A stretch of DNA of 64,000 nucleotides, from the NCBI RefSeq assembly GCF_032854445.1, contig NC_088300.1, forward strand, positions 3,286,001 to 3,350,000. The letters are read 5' to 3'. Of the stretch, positions 22,801-36,308 are shown piece after piece (position 1 is the first letter of the stretch; the number at the start of each line of letters is the position of its first letter). The notes under the pieces are model-generated. The model was not told the origin of the DNA, ran no database searches, and worked only from the letters and a program-made list of their open reading frames with translations. Made by a program: the position numbers and the translations under genes. Origin of the DNA: Liolophura sinensis. Lineage: Eukaryota > Mollusca > Polyplacophora > Chitonida > Chitonidae.

Positions 22801-25800
22801 CCTACTTGAATCCTCCCAGACGTATACTGCCTACTTGATGTCTCTCAGACATATACTGCCTACTTGATGTCTCCCAGACGTACACTGCCTACTTGGATCC
22901 TCTCAGACGTACACTGCTTACTTGGATCCACTCAGACGTAGACTGCTTACTTGAATCCTCTCAGACGTACACTGCCTACTTGAATCCTCTCAGACGTACA
23001 CTGCCTACTTGATGTCTCTCAGATGTACACTGCCTACTGGATGCCTCCCAGACGTACACTGCCTACTTTAATCCTCTCAGACATACACTGCCTACTTGAT
23101 GCCTCACCTACGTACACTGCCTACTTGAATCCTCTCAGACGTAGACTGCCTACTTGATGCCTCTCATACGTACACTGCCTACTTGATGCCTCCCAGACGT
23201 ACACTGCCTACTTTAATCCTCTCAGACATAGACTGCCTACTTGATGCCTCCCAGACGTACACTGCCTACTTTAATCCTCTCAGACATACACTGCCTACTT
23301 GATGCCTCTCCTACATACACTGCCTACTTGAATCCTCTCAGACGTACACTACCTACTTGATGTCTCTCAGACGTACACTGCCTACTTGATGCCTCTCAGA
23401 CGTACACTGCCTACTTGAATCCTCTCAGACATACACTGCCTACTTGATGCCTCCCAGACTTACACTGCCTACTTGAATCCTCTCAGACGTACACTGCCTA
23501 CTTGATGCCTCCCAGACTTACACTGCCTACTTGAATCCTCTCATACAGACAGGACTAACCTGAAGCTGCAGTGAAGGAAGAGCTGTGCACTCAAATGACG
23601 GCACATCCACTGAATACTGGCCAACTCTACACTCCCGTCTTCCAGCCAAGCCGTAAGTGCTTTCACTGAAATAAAATTCAGCAACATACTTATAAGACTT
23701 ATATAACTACAAAATTTAGGCTCTGATCCCAACTACACACTATCGTATTAATTGAAGATTTTATTAAAATAGCATTCTCCATACTGGTACATTTATAGCC
23801 AAACCACTTGAATGAACCATAGGGTGACTTCTACTTGAGTAAAATCCTCTACATGCATGTATATGTATTGATCTTTGTCTGATTTCCAGCATCCATGACC
23901 CCAACCACAACAGTAGGACTATTAATGAAATATACTTACAAAGTGTGGTGTTAAACACCAATCTCATGCAGAGACTGACCTGAGTCTTGCAAGTTTTCCT
24001 CGCTGGTTGTCTAATGTGACCACATCAAATCCAATCCTATGCCCATCTTTCCTCACTTCTTCGGTGTAAAAGCCTTTGATTGGATAAGACTCATCTTTGA
24101 GTAACTGGCAGGCTTTTCGCACTAAAGTTGTCTTACCCACACCTGCATGGAAAGGTGAAATATTATGATGTAACACTTTAATTACTTACTGATTAACTTT
24201 CAGTGAAAACGAAGTCAAGACATATTAAATGTTTAACACAGATTCTGAAAAACAGTCATAAAATGTCATACATGAACTGAACAAAATGAAAATATCAACA
24301 TTCTAGCACATTTACACATGCTCTCTTGAAATCATATGGCTAGAAATTCAACTACCCAATTCCAAACCTTTCATCCTCAGTTTTGTTTACAGACCCCCTA
24401 ATGCGCCTGCCACATGGATACCCGATTCTGAATAATACTTGAGACTGTATATTCGGAAGAAAAAATAATCATTCTACTTGGAGATTTCAACATTAACCTA
24501 GAAGAAAAAGTACCTCCTAAGTGGTTAGCATGTACAGAATCCTTCACCCTTACCCAACCGATATCCAGCCCAACTCGAATTACACAACAAACTAAGATTT
24601 TAATTGACCATATATATTCAACAGACCAACAAAACGTCTACTTTCACAACAAGCAAGACCTTAATTCAAGTGACCTTCTTGCCATATGGCATGGAAATGT
24701 AACTTCAAACGTAAATCAGATTTTCACAAAGCCATCACATACAGAGCAATGAAAAACTTTGTTCCAAACTCATTCTGTAGTGAACTCCTTGCAGATGACT
24801 GGTCATTCATTGACACCTGCACAGACCCCAATTCTGCCAGTAGTCAATGGACTCGGTCATTCATAAATGTCATCAATAACCATGCCCTAATTATGACTAA
24901 ACGAGTAAAAGGAGAGAAGCAACCTGAGTGGTTAAATGAAGAAGTACTTAATGCAATAAATGTGAAAAAGTCTACAACATGAAACCTTGATCCACCAAAA
25001 TCGAAATGGCTAAGGAACAATGTTAACACTCTAATTCACAAAGCAAAGCATGATTTTGGTACTGAAGCAATACATAATGACAAGCGAAGAAACCCCTGGA
25101 AAATCACTCAAAAGCTCTCCCCAGTTCAAATCTATCTGTCCCCATTCACTTGCAGTCTGATGGCAAAAGTAATAAACCTCAGGATCCTGAAGCAGTGACT
25201 AAGCAACTGAATAAATTCTTTGTCAAAGCTGCTGTCAATCTCATTCCTGACACAACAGTTGATCCAACCTCCACACTTAAAAAACTATCTAAATTTATCT
25301 CTGAAAGAAAACCAGCAAGTAACACGTTTTCAATCCCTCCTATTACAGAGATCGATGTATATACCTATCTCCTCAACCTTGATACAACAAAAGGCGCAGA
25401 CTTAGATGGGATTAGTCCTCACTTCCTGAAATCAAGTGCCATCATGATTGCTTCTGCTATTACAAAAATCCTCAACCTCAGTATTTCTACAGCTATATTT
25501 CCGCAAAGCTGGAACGAATCAAGGATTATACCATTACACAAATCCAGTCCTTCCAACAAGGCTGAGAACTTCAGACCTATCTCCATCTTACCTGTGCTGT
25601 CAAAAATTCTACAACACCATGCACATAATTATCTCTATGAGTTCATCTCCAACAACAATCTGTTAAACAACAACCAATCTGGTCCCCCCCCCCCCACCCC
25701 TCCAGCATTCCTGTTTCAATGTTCTTACCAAAATGTCCGAAAATTGGTTTAAAGCAATAGACGATGACAAAACTGTAAGTTCCGTCATGATCGACTTTAG

Positions 25801-27537
25801 AAAGGCTTTTGACAGTACTGACCATCAGATAAAAAATTAAATATATACCTCGAATGTCGATCACAAAAAGTTAATATCAATAACAAGTTCATCTCTGAAT
25901 GTCAAATCAGGAGTACCCCAGGTTTCTATTCTTTGGCACTTTGCTATTCATAATATACTTAAATGATTGTTGTTTAAACGTTTCCAGCCATGACTTTGCG
26001 TTTTATGCTGATGACGCCACAATGTACAACGCTTTCAAATCCTCATCCAAAATATGGAACTTATTAATCAGTGGTGCTTTGAAAATAAAACGCTTCTTAA
26101 TGTGTCCAACACAAAGTCCATCCTTATTGGAACTATCCAGAAATTAAACAACTGTCATCAGCGTTCACTAAATATTACGGTCAATGGCCACACAATTGAA
26201 AATGTACAAAATCTGAAGCTTTTTGGCCTGCATATAGACCGTACATTTTCATGGCAATCACGTTAACTCAGTGGGCAGTATTGTGTCTAAGCTAATGTCA
26301 ATACTGGCCGGGCATAAGCCTTTTCTTCCCTTTAAAACAAGACTATTGTTTTATAACAGTTATATCCTTCCTCATTTCATGTACGCTGTCCCTATTTGGG
26401 GCAGCTGTTCCAATGGCCTACTTGAGTATACAAACTTCAAAAAAGTGCTGCAAAACTTATCCTACACAAACATAACAATAAATCATCAGCTGAAACTTTT
26501 GAAATGTTAACCTTAAAGACTATACATGAAATTATCTTATACCGAAAAAAATGTCACTGTTTACAAATCCTTAACTGACCACTATCCTGACTCTATGAAA
26601 AAGTTGTTCCCAATCAGAGAAAATCCCCATCATGAACTAAGATGATGTACAAGCAATGAAGTAAAAATTCCTCTTCCCCACATAGAACAACTTAAGAAAA
26701 GCTTGTCATACTCTGTGGCTATTTTATTATTTTTTTTTATTTTTATTTCAATAACCCGTGTGACTGCCGAGTGGTTGTGTGAGTGAATGGAGGGCCTCAG
26801 GGAAGATCAATACTGTCACATTGACTGAGTTTGTTACTCTCTGAAAATAAAGATATTATTATTATTATATTATTATGCAGGCCTACCCAAGCTAATTCTT
26901 TAACCTTTTTACTGCCTATGCAGACAATATTTTGAAACATTCTGAGAGAACTATGGTGTGCAGAGAAATAACCTGTTCAGCTTTAATGACACAAAAAAAT
27001 CATTTTTAGCATCATTTTTGTAATAATTGTATGCATAACCTTGATCTACTGAAAAAGTGCTTTGGTGGTTGAAAAGGTTGAAGATTTACAGTAGGTCAGC
27101 CTTTGTGCCCGTAACTGTTATAGCAGATATACATGCACGACTCGAGCCACTGAGATCAGATCACCATGATACTATCTTGATATATATTGCTTTTTACCTT
27201 TGTTCTTTATTTAGTTATCAACAAACTCTTCATTTGATGAAACAGTATATGATACTTTGATCTTTCACAATATTTCTGCAGGAAGGAGAAATACGCCTGA
27301 GCACAGGCGCTCTCAACTAAGCTTAGCTGTACCCAAGTTTGATCTCTCAACACATACGCAGTACAAGTATAGATAGGAGCTCCCGTGAGAGAAAGGGAGA
27401 ATCCATAGGTGTGGTGTGAATGCATCTTGCAGTTGTAGTCCCTGTTTCTACATCTAACAACGGCAATGTTATGCTAAATACGGCTAACCTGGCGGTCCAG
27501 TTAAAAGAACGTGTCTGGATGGAAATCCTGTTGCCAT
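19852..27537 (-). CDS. NTPCR: Cancer-related nucleoside-triphosphatase (NTPase, THEP1 family), 5 exons
   Basis: NTPCR is a P-loop NTPase of the archaeal THEP1 type that hydrolyses ATP, GTP and other NTPs slowly. Exons in gene order are 27537-27489, 24142-23980, 23665-23560, 20773-20576 and 19926-19852. Phases agree and give 196 residues (human 190). The start [20 protein letters not shown] places the Walker A motif GPPGVGKTT at 14-22, split by intron 1. Also visible are [33 protein letters not shown], the Walker B segment [15 protein letters not shown] (Asp117-Glu118), [10 protein letters not shown] and a C-terminal helix ending AFDQP. Intron 1 hosts a LINE and intron 3 a 2-kb minisatellite. 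The gene is divergent from LRRC57. Confidence 0.96.
20046..20345 (+). repeat. SINE-C (tRNA-like head CCTTTAGTCTAGTGG), about 1.2 units
   Basis: Head GGGAATTTCCCTTTAGTCTA ... TTGCTAGTTCAAATCC (A- and B-box-like), a body, then GAATGTAACAGGGCAATATA followed by a second start CTACTGGGCTGTAGGGAATT. It lies in NTPCR intron 4, next to exon 4. An element end and a second start appear joined. Confidence 0.55.
20985..21300 (+). repeat. SINE-C, further diverged copies
   Basis: Two partial copies, one from CCTCCAGTATAGTGG (about 20990) and one from CTTCTAGGATAGAGGGAATT (about 21225), the latter with GATCAATGGTTCAACCCC as B-box region. Both lie in NTPCR intron 3. Confidence 0.5.
21528..23548. repeat. 29-bp minisatellite, about 70 units, in NTPCR intron 3
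   Basis: Units of the form CAGACGTACACTGCCTACTT plus gatgcctct or gaatcctct run for 2 kb with point variants (GACGTA/GACATA, CTCTC/CTCCC). The array ends only about 10 bases from the donor GT of NTPCR exon 3 (23559-23558). Confidence 0.97.
24300..26876 (+). mobile_element. Decayed non-LTR retrotransposon (CR1/L2/Jockey-like LINE)
   Basis: In order: C-terminal endonuclease fragment ([10 protein letters not shown], then GDFNINLEE), a linker with [16 protein letters not shown], and reverse transcriptase with [43 protein letters not shown] and FYADDAT (catalytic FADD-type box at about 26007). The thumb follows, with [15 protein letters not shown] and [16 protein letters not shown]. The 3' end is GAAAATAAAGATATTATTA with an (ATT)n tail. 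Several frame breaks and a poly-C expansion at about 25684 show it is inactive; the 5' part is missing. It sits in NTPCR intron 1, opposite in strand to the gene. Confidence 0.88.
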
Positions 27538-27716
27538 ATTTAACTACCCATGCACTTCGCCGAGAGCATAAAACAGTTAATTTTTAACCTCATAACGATC
27601 ACTCCACGTGTGGAAGGTAGCCGGAAGTTGACAGCTTCATATGACATACGCATGCGCAGTGTGACGGAAACTAGGGTTTTATTTTTGACAGATGCCTCAC
27701 AGGTAGAAGGGTTATC
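27538..27716. promoter_or_regulatory. Compact bidirectional promoter of NTPCR and LRRC57
   Basis: Only 179 bases separate the two divergent start codons, including both 5' UTRs. Visible motifs are an E-box CACGTG at 27605-27610, an ETS site CCGGAAGT at 27621-27628 and an NRF1-like ACGCATGCGCAG at 27648-27659. There is no TATA box. This motif set is typical of housekeeping divergent promoters. Confidence 0.8.
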
Positions 27717-31024
<3,308 letters not shown>

Positions 31025-31203
31025 TTATAGAAATTCAGCCTTGTATGTATTCACAAAGACTCGAAAATCAACCTTAATATCTGGGCTTTTTGCACTCACC
31101 ACATATATACTCTAATTTTTATCAAATTTTTATCATCATCAGGAGATGTTTTGTGGATAGTTTTCACTCACTGTAACCTTGTGTGAATGTGGTATAAGAG
31201 TGT

Positions 31204-31209
31204 ATTAAA
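31204..31209 (+). terminator. LRRC57: Poly(A) signal candidate of LRRC57
   Basis: ATTAAA 180 bases after the LRRC57 stop, followed by a region with no further coding similarity. No perfect AATAAA lies between. Confidence 0.45.
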
Positions 31210-32040
31210 CTCATATGAACTGAAGTCTAGTCTCAAATTTCCTGCCGACTGACTCACAGACAGGCAATCTTGGAACGTGTCGAATTCTGACCAATTGACA
31301 CAGCCAGGGCAGAAGCATTCTGTTGACATATGGAGGAGATTTTGCCCAATATAGGCAGATCCATCTGGGTAGAAATTTGCAGCAGTTGTAGACAGTGAGC
31401 TTGAGATTGCTCCAGTGGAAATTCACTTACGCATAATTGCGACAGCTGATTGCCATGTCTGTACATCAGTATTCCATTTAGCCCCTATAGGTAGACAACA
31501 ACCAGACATTCCTGATTTCATGGCGATCATGAACTCAACATGCAGGGATTGAAGATTGTGTTCACATGTGTGGAATTAGACGCCTATTACCGGCTTCATA
31601 TTGCAACAATTGTAAACATTGTGTTAATCCAAGACTAAATCTTGCACCAAAACAACAGGTGGTTGGATCGGCTCTCTGCTGTGATTGACTGGTCCTACAA
31701 ACAATGTTGGAACTTCAAAGGCTGTACCCAGAGCTGGGCGAAGTTGAGATTTGCATATCAATACAACTCTCCTGTTTATATTTGAATACACTGTCAGTTT
31801 TATATTGACCCCTCCTCCCCAAAATTTCCACACAAAGAATGATATTGTTGGATCATCACAGCCTCCATTGGTAAGGTGTAAAGATGTATGTATGGTTTGA
31901 TGCAAACAGAGAGGGTGAAAATAGATCTTCTTGCGATGTAATGTTGAGTCTAATTTCTGTATTGAAAGGAAGATCAGCCCAATGGCTTTTTTTAACAGTG
32001 GTGTGTTCAACCAATTAAAAAAAAGCTTGTGTTGAATTAT

Positions 32041-32730
32041 TCTGGCTGGGTCTGATAGCACACGACAGACAACTGATTTCACCACACATTGCCTTGCCTC
32101 ACATGTTATTATTGTGGCTGGATCTGATAGCACGCAACAGACAACTGATTTCACCACACATTGCCTTGGCTCACATGTTATTATTCTGGCTGGATCTGAT
32201 AGCACACGACAGACAACTGATTTCACCACACATTGCCTTGGCTCACATGTTATTATTGTGGCTGGATCTGATAGCACACAACAGACAACTGATTTCACCA
32301 CACATTGTCTTGGCTCACATGTTATTATTGTGGCTGGATCTGATAGCACACAACAGACAACTGATTTCACCACACATTGTCTTGGCTCACATGTTATTAT
32401 TGTGGCTGGATCTGATAGCACACAACAGACAACTGATTTCACCACACATTGCCTTGGCTCACATGTTATTATTGTGGCTGGATCTGATAGCACACAACAG
32501 ACAACTGATTTCACCACACATTGTCTTGGCTCACATGTTATTATTGTGGCTGGATCTGATAGCACACAACAGACAACTGATTTCACCACACATTGTCTTG
32601 GCTCACATGTTATTATTGTGGCTGGATCTGATAGCACACAACAGACAACTGATTTCACCACACATTGTCTTGGCTCACATGTTATTATTGTGGCTGGATC
32701 TGATAGCACACAACAGACAGCTGATTTCAC
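32041..32730. repeat. 72-bp minisatellite, about 10 units
   Basis: Units begin GGCTGGATCTGATAGCACAC at exact 72-base spacing from 32045 to 32693, with very few differences, so homogenisation is recent. Three long frames (231, 289 and 368 codons) are open only because 72 is divisible by 3. The interval 31210-32040 before it and 32731-33345 after it show no gene. Confidence 0.97.
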
Positions 32731-33349
32731 ATTCTATATGGCTGAGAACCATCAACCACCTGCGGTGCACTATTCAGCCTATCTGGTCAGATTCCCCAAG
32801 AGCCCGTGACCCTGTTTTGTCAACTTTCCCACGTGCATTCCAGTCAACATTGCTGCTCAGCTGGTCGAAAGCGAATTATAGTAGCACATTTAGTACCTCT
32901 GTTCTCCACCTTTGTACTTTGACATTACACTTCCAATTCCAGTTACAGTATTGTGACCTGTGATGGATTATACTCATTTTTATACATTATTATTACAGTA
33001 ATATTATTCACAATGCATGCGGAAGCATCAGTAGTAAATAAGTGTATGCAGCAATGTATATTAACCTTCCTTCCAGTTTAAGATCATTTCCCATGTAATG
33101 CATGTCTGTTGATTTTGTCGTTATAGAAATAGCTACACAATTTTTTTTTTGGTGGCGGGATGGGGGGTGGGGGCCGATGGGGAGGCATGTTGAGGGTATA
33201 TGTGGTGTGTTGTAGTTCCTAAAATAAATATGTGCTTTCATGATGTATGGTATATCACTGACCACACAGGCTGAAATGCCATCTGCATGGACTTCCATTT
33301 TGACATTGTTTTTTCATAAGGAATTTCTTATTGATTACTATCATGTAAA

Positions 33350-33519
33350 CCCACCAATGTGAGTTCAAGTCCTGCTTATGCTGGCTTCCTCTCCGGCCGT
33401 ACGTGGGAAGGTCTGCCAGCTACCTACAGATGGCTGTGGGTTTCCCCAGGCTCTGTCCGGTTTCACCATACACTGCCATCCGCCATCTTATTAGTGAAAT
33501 ACCCATCAAATAAATCATA
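33350..33519 (+). repeat. SINE-A, 5'-truncated head, plus orientation
   Basis: Starts within the head at ACCAATGTGAGTTCAAGTCC, continues through CTTCCTCTCCGGCCGTACGT and the central block, and ends at ...CCATCAAATAAATCATAA. Confidence 0.8.
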
Positions 33520-33741
33520 ATGGTAATTTATTAGTCCAGTGCAATACCTCTTACAACATACTCCATTTCCAGTTCAATTTGGCCTCATTTAAAAGTATCT
33601 GTCATAGTAAAACGTTGAATATGTTGATGACAATTTAAAGCAAAGTTCACAAGCACTGCAGCATAACAGCAGAGATAGATATGTTTTTGGACAGCTTGGA
33701 TCTGGCTTGTGTTGTGGGAAGTGATGAGTGATCAATCCAGT

Positions 33742-33990
33742 ATTGTTTATTTGATTGGTATTTTACATTGTGCTCAAGAATATTTCACTTACACGACATC
33801 AGCCAAAATTATGGTGGAAGGAAACTGGGAAGAGCCGCAGAGAAAACCCACAACCATCCACAGGTTACTGCAGATCTTCCTACATATGGCCGAAGAGGAA
33901 GCCAGAGTGAGCCAAACTTGAACTCACAGTTACTACACTGGTGAGAGGTTTCGGAGTCATTGAACCGCACCAATAGCCTTAACCCATAAT
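33742..33990 (-). repeat. SINE-A, diverged but nearly complete
   Basis: TGTTTATTTGATTGGTATTT tail, central block with AACTGGGAAGAGCC, and head remnants to about 33985. Older than the copies at 1641 and 28976. Confidence 0.8.
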
Positions 33991-34641
33991 TACATAACTA
34001 CTTATATGGTGTCGTTTTCTACGAAAAAACATGCCAGTTATCTGACATGTAGAATGTGAGGCTTTAGGGAGCTGCTTAAATTTTGCTGTTAATATGACAA
34101 ATTGTTTATTGACAACTCGGAATTCTTCACCTGAAATAGCAATGAGGCCTTTACCAACATTGCCTTGGTACAAACACTGAAGGATGTAATTAGGTTTAAA
34201 GGCTATTGCTCAGGATCCATTTATTGTTTTCATTCCAGATGGAAAATTCTGCTGCACAAAGAGATATAAATGTTTTCATTTAAATAATGTAAAAACACTT
34301 CTGAAAAAAGTTACAGTGTGTGCAAAACTTGTGTATAATGTAGTTGTTCATCTGGATGAATATATGTTTTGAACTCTTGAAATAAAATAAGGCTTATTTG
34401 CGATTGTTTTTGGAAGCCTGTTGCAAATTATTTAGTAGTTGTACACTCCAGTACTGACTCACCTTCTCTTCTGGCAATTTAAAGTTGGCAGCACTTGCCA
34501 AACTAATAAACAGGGATACAGATGCTGATCCCTTGTGTCTTTCCATAATTCAGTGTTTGAGTAAACATTGAATGCAGATGAAGGCATTGACGTCCAGCAG
34601 CATGACTGCACTGGCTGTATAAGGATTACCCTTAAAACTGA

Positions 34642-34745
34642 TAATTGTTTGTTTATTTGCTGCTGTACTGTATGGCACTCAAGAATTTTTCACTTTAATT
34701 TTATGGGTGGAGGAAACCAAAATGTCAGGAGTAAACTATCAAGCT
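34642..34745 (-). repeat. SINE-A tail fragment, old
   Basis: TGTTTATTTGCTGCTGTACT, then CACTCAAGAATTTTTCACTT and GGTGGAGGAAACC, in the order of the SINE-A 3' half. Confidence 0.55.
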
Positions 34746-34808
34746 TATGTATATAATCAACAATCTTTCCAAAGGTGATGTATAGCCTAGATATGCACAC
34801 CTTATTGG

Positions 34809-35327
34809 AGGTAGACTACCAGAGGTGGATGCTGTCAGCTACTAGACTACCAGAGGTGGATGCTGTCAGCTGCTAGACTACCAGAGGTGGATGCTGTCAG
34901 CTGCTAGACTACCAGAGGTGGATGCAGTCAACTGCTAGACTACCAGAGGTGGATGCTGTCAACTGCTAGATTACCAGAGGTGGATGCTGTCAGCTGCTAG
35001 ACTATCAGAGGTGGATGCTGTCAACTGCTAGACTATTAGAGGTGGATGCTGTCAGCTGCTAGACTATCAGAGGTGGATGCTGTCAACTGCTAGATTACCA
35101 GAGGTGGATGCTGTCAGCTGCTAGACTACCAGAGGTGGATGCTGTCAGCTGCTAGACTACCAGAGGTGGATGCTGTCAACTGCTAGACTACCAGAGGTGG
35201 ATGCTGTCAGCTGCTAGACTGTCAGAGGTGGATGCTGTCAACTGCTAGACTACCAGAGGTGGATGCTGTCAATTGCTAGACTACCAGAGGTGGATGCTGT
35301 CAACTGCTAGACTACCAGGGTGGATGC
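34809..35327. repeat. 31-bp minisatellite, about 17 units
   Basis: Units of ACCAGAGGTGGATGCTGTCA plus (g/a)ctgctagact. It is directly joined to the next array of different unit. Confidence 0.95.
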
Positions 35328-36308
35328 AGCAGTGCCCTTGTCCTATAAGAAGCACTGCCCTCATATAATGAAGTGCACTGCTCTTGTCCTATTAGCAGTC
35401 CCACGAGTAGCACTGTCCTTGTCTTATGAGGAGCACTGCCCTTTTCTGATGAGGAGCAGTGCCCTTGTCCTATAAGGAGCACTGCCCTTATATAATGAAG
35501 TGCACTGCTCTTGTCCTATTAGCAGTCCCATGAGTAGCACTGTCCTTGTCTTATGAGGAGCAGTAAAGCAGTACCCTTTTCCTTTGAAGAGTACTGCCGT
35601 TGTCTTATGAGAAGCAGTGCCCTTGTCCTATGAGGAGCAGTGCCCTTGTCCTAGGAGGAGAAGTGCCTTTGTCTTATGAAGAGCACTGCTCTCGTCCTGT
35701 GAGGAGCACTGCCCTTGTCTAATGAGGAGCACTGCCCTTGTCTAATGCAGAGTACTGCCCTTGTCTAATGAGGAGCACTGCCCTTGTCTAATGAGGAGCA
35801 CTGCCCTTGTCTAATGAGGAGCACTGCCCTTGTCTAATGCAGAGTACTGCCCTTGTCTAATGAGGAGCACTGCCCTTGTCTAATGAGGAGCACTGAACTT
35901 GTCTAATGCGGAGTACTGCCCTTGTCTAATGAGGAGCACTGCCCTTGTCTAATGAGGAGCACTGCCCTTGTCTTTTGAGGAGCACTGCCCTTGTCTTATG
36001 GGTAGCACTACCCATGCCTTATGGAGGGGACTGCCCATGCCTTATGGAGAGGACTACCCTTGTAATATGGAGAGGACTTCCCATACCTTATGGAGAGGAC
36101 TACCCTTGTCTTATGGAAAGGACTGCCTTTGCCTTATGGAGAGGACTACCCTTGTCTTATGGAGAGGACTGCCCATATCTTATGGAACGGACTGCACTTG
36201 TAATACAGAGAGGACTGCCCATGTCTGATGGAAAGGACTGCCCATGCCTTATGGAGAGAACTGCACTTGTAATATAGAGAGGACTGCCTATGTCTTATGG
36301 AGAGGACT
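35328..36308. repeat. 23-bp minisatellite, about 42 units, two sub-types
   Basis: Left part units are GCCCTTGTCTAATGAGGAGC plus act; the right part from about 35995 shifts to CTTATGGAGAGGACTGCCCA plus tgc. Near 35330-35570 a block of about 130 bp is itself duplicated. Confidence 0.93.

Noticed and set aside
24300-26876. Reading the LINE as a host reverse-transcriptase gene
   Set aside because: Several frame breaks, (ATT)n tail and intronic position show an inactive retroposon copy.
31624-32963. Open frames of 231, 289 and 368 codons with 24-residue repeats
   Set aside because: They are translations of the 72-bp array on both strands; unit length divisible by 3 explains the openness.
35945-36277. 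110-codon frame with CPCLMERTALVI-like repeats
   Set aside because: Translation of the 23-bp array; overlapping frames are equally open.
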